This document shows, piece by piece, positions 5,639 to 6,290 of a stretch of DNA of 6,290 nt (its first letter is position 1; every line of letters begins with the position of its first letter). The notes beneath the pieces are model-generated. The model was not told where the DNA came from. It did not search any database and saw nothing but the letters and a program-made list of their open reading frames with translations. The stretch comes from Anaerolineae bacterium (GTDB taxonomy: Bacteria > Chloroflexota > Anaerolineae > Aggregatilineales > Phototrophicaceae), in the NCBI GenBank assembly GCA_020848855.1, contig JADLHH010000029.1:1-6290 (forward strand), read 5' to 3'. The position numbers and the translations under genes were made by a program.

Positions 5639-6290
5639 ATGGAAAAACGCGAGCGTCTGGAAAAGACCATCGCGGGAGAACAAACGGATCGCGTGCCCGT
5701 CGCACTGTGGCGGCACTGGCCCGGTGACGACCAGCGCGCCGCCGATCTGGCGCGTTCTACCGTCGATTTTCAGAAAGCATTCGACTGGGATTTCGTCAAG
5801 GTCACGCCGTCCAGCAGCTTCTGCCTGACGGATTACGGCGCGCAGGATCAGTGGGAAGGCTCTCTCGAAGGCACGCGCGTCTACACCAAGCGCGTGATCG
5901 AGCGGTCGCTGGACTGGACCCAGTTGCGCGCGCTTGACCCAGGACGCGGGGCGCTTGGACGCCAGCAGGAATGCCTGCGGCTGATCTGCGAGGAACTGGG
6001 CGAAGCCGTGCCAGTCGTGCAGACCGTCTTCAGCCCGTTATCCCAGGCGAAGAATCTGGCGGGACGCGACGTGCTGCTGCGCCACATGCGGACGCAGCCG
6101 GATCGCGTTCACAGCGGGTTGAGCATCCTGACCGATTCGACCATGCGCTTCATCGAGTCGCTCAAGCGGCTGCCAGTCGCCGGGATTTTCTACGCAGTCC
6201 AGCACGCCGACTATGCCGTGCTTTCCGAAGACGAGTACCGCACCTTCGGCTTACCCTACGACCGCAAAATTCTCGACACGCTGCCGACGC
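5639..6290 (+). CDS. uroporphyrinogen decarboxylase (URO-D) superfamily protein, 3' end beyond window edge
   Basis: 217 visible residues from ATG 5639, open to the window edge; family members are usually about 330-380 residues, so about a third is missing. The opening EKRERLEKTIAGEQTDRVPV is the standard URO-D family start. Later landmarks are FDWDFVKV (48-55), DYG (65-67), PVVQTVFSPLSQA (125-137) and GIFYAVQHADYAVLSEDEY (182-200). True HemE has a RQAGR motif whose two arginines bind substrate propionates; here the aligned stretch reads RHWPG (25-29), keeping the first Arg and losing the second. It is therefore probably not the heme-pathway decarboxylase but a paralogue; some relatives are cobalamin-dependent methyltransferases (MtaA/CmuA type). 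The activity cannot be assigned. It begins seven bases after the TPR gene with only a weak ribosome site, suggesting coupling. Confidence 0.88.
   Translation, partial: MEKRERLEKTIAGEQTDRVPVALWRHWPGDDQRAADLARSTVDFQKAFDWDFVKVTPSSSFCLTDYGAQDQWEGSLEGTRVYTKRVIERSLDWTQLRALDPGRGALGRQQECLRLICEELGEAVPVVQTVFSPLSQAKNLAGRDVLLRHMRTQPDRVHSGLSILTDSTMRFIESLKRLPVAGIFYAVQHADYAVLSEDEYRTFGLPYDRKILDTLPT

Overview
The window is GC-rich, tightly packed bacterial DNA with no RNA gene, mobile element or CRISPR array that I can see. Two divergent gene blocks are separated by a 62-base promoter region at 2896-2957. The protein mix suggests a Chloroflexota (Anaerolineae-like) genome: a large PTPS-related membrane protein with a C-terminal beta-rich domain, a non-canonical uroporphyrinogen-decarboxylase-family protein, TPR proteins and GNAT enzymes. 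This assignment rests on recognised protein style only; no marker gene is present.

Leftward block (minus strand, 2895 down to 1): two adjacent related GNAT acetyltransferases (2440-2895 and 1970-2452, overlapping by 13 bases); an AlaX-type trans-editing alanyl-tRNA deacylase (1211-1924); a membrane-anchored TPR protein (213-1214) whose start overlaps the alaX stop as ATGA; and a small two-helix membrane protein (1-202) cut by the window edge. Spacings of -13, 45, -4 and 10 bases suggest one transcription unit, with a possible second promoter just before alaX. The last three genes look translationally coupled, but nothing in the sequence shows that they share a pathway.

Rightward block (plus strand, 2958 to 6290): a 753-residue multi-pass membrane protein of the PTPS-related/GT-C-like type, probably involved in cell-envelope glycan or lipid-linked sugar chemistry; then a 100-base gap with its own sigma70-like promoter; then a 103-residue TPR protein; and, 7 bases later, a URO-D superfamily protein that runs off the right edge and keeps only part of the canonical HemE substrate motif.

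The most interesting non-coding signals are these. (1) A perfect 6-bp-arm inverted repeat (2923-2942) lies between the divergent genes, overlapping the -35 of the leftward promoter and abutting the -10 of the rightward one. (2) The three genes at likely transcript starts (GNAT at 2895, alaX, the membrane protein) lack a Shine-Dalgarno and have a -10-like hexamer 6-9 bases before ATG, as expected for leaderless mRNAs, whereas three downstream or leadered genes have clear purine-rich ribosome sites. No clearly new multi-gene system is evident. The best candidates for a second look are the operator, the leaderless starts, the Asp-for-Cys change in AlaX and the TPR/URO-D pair.
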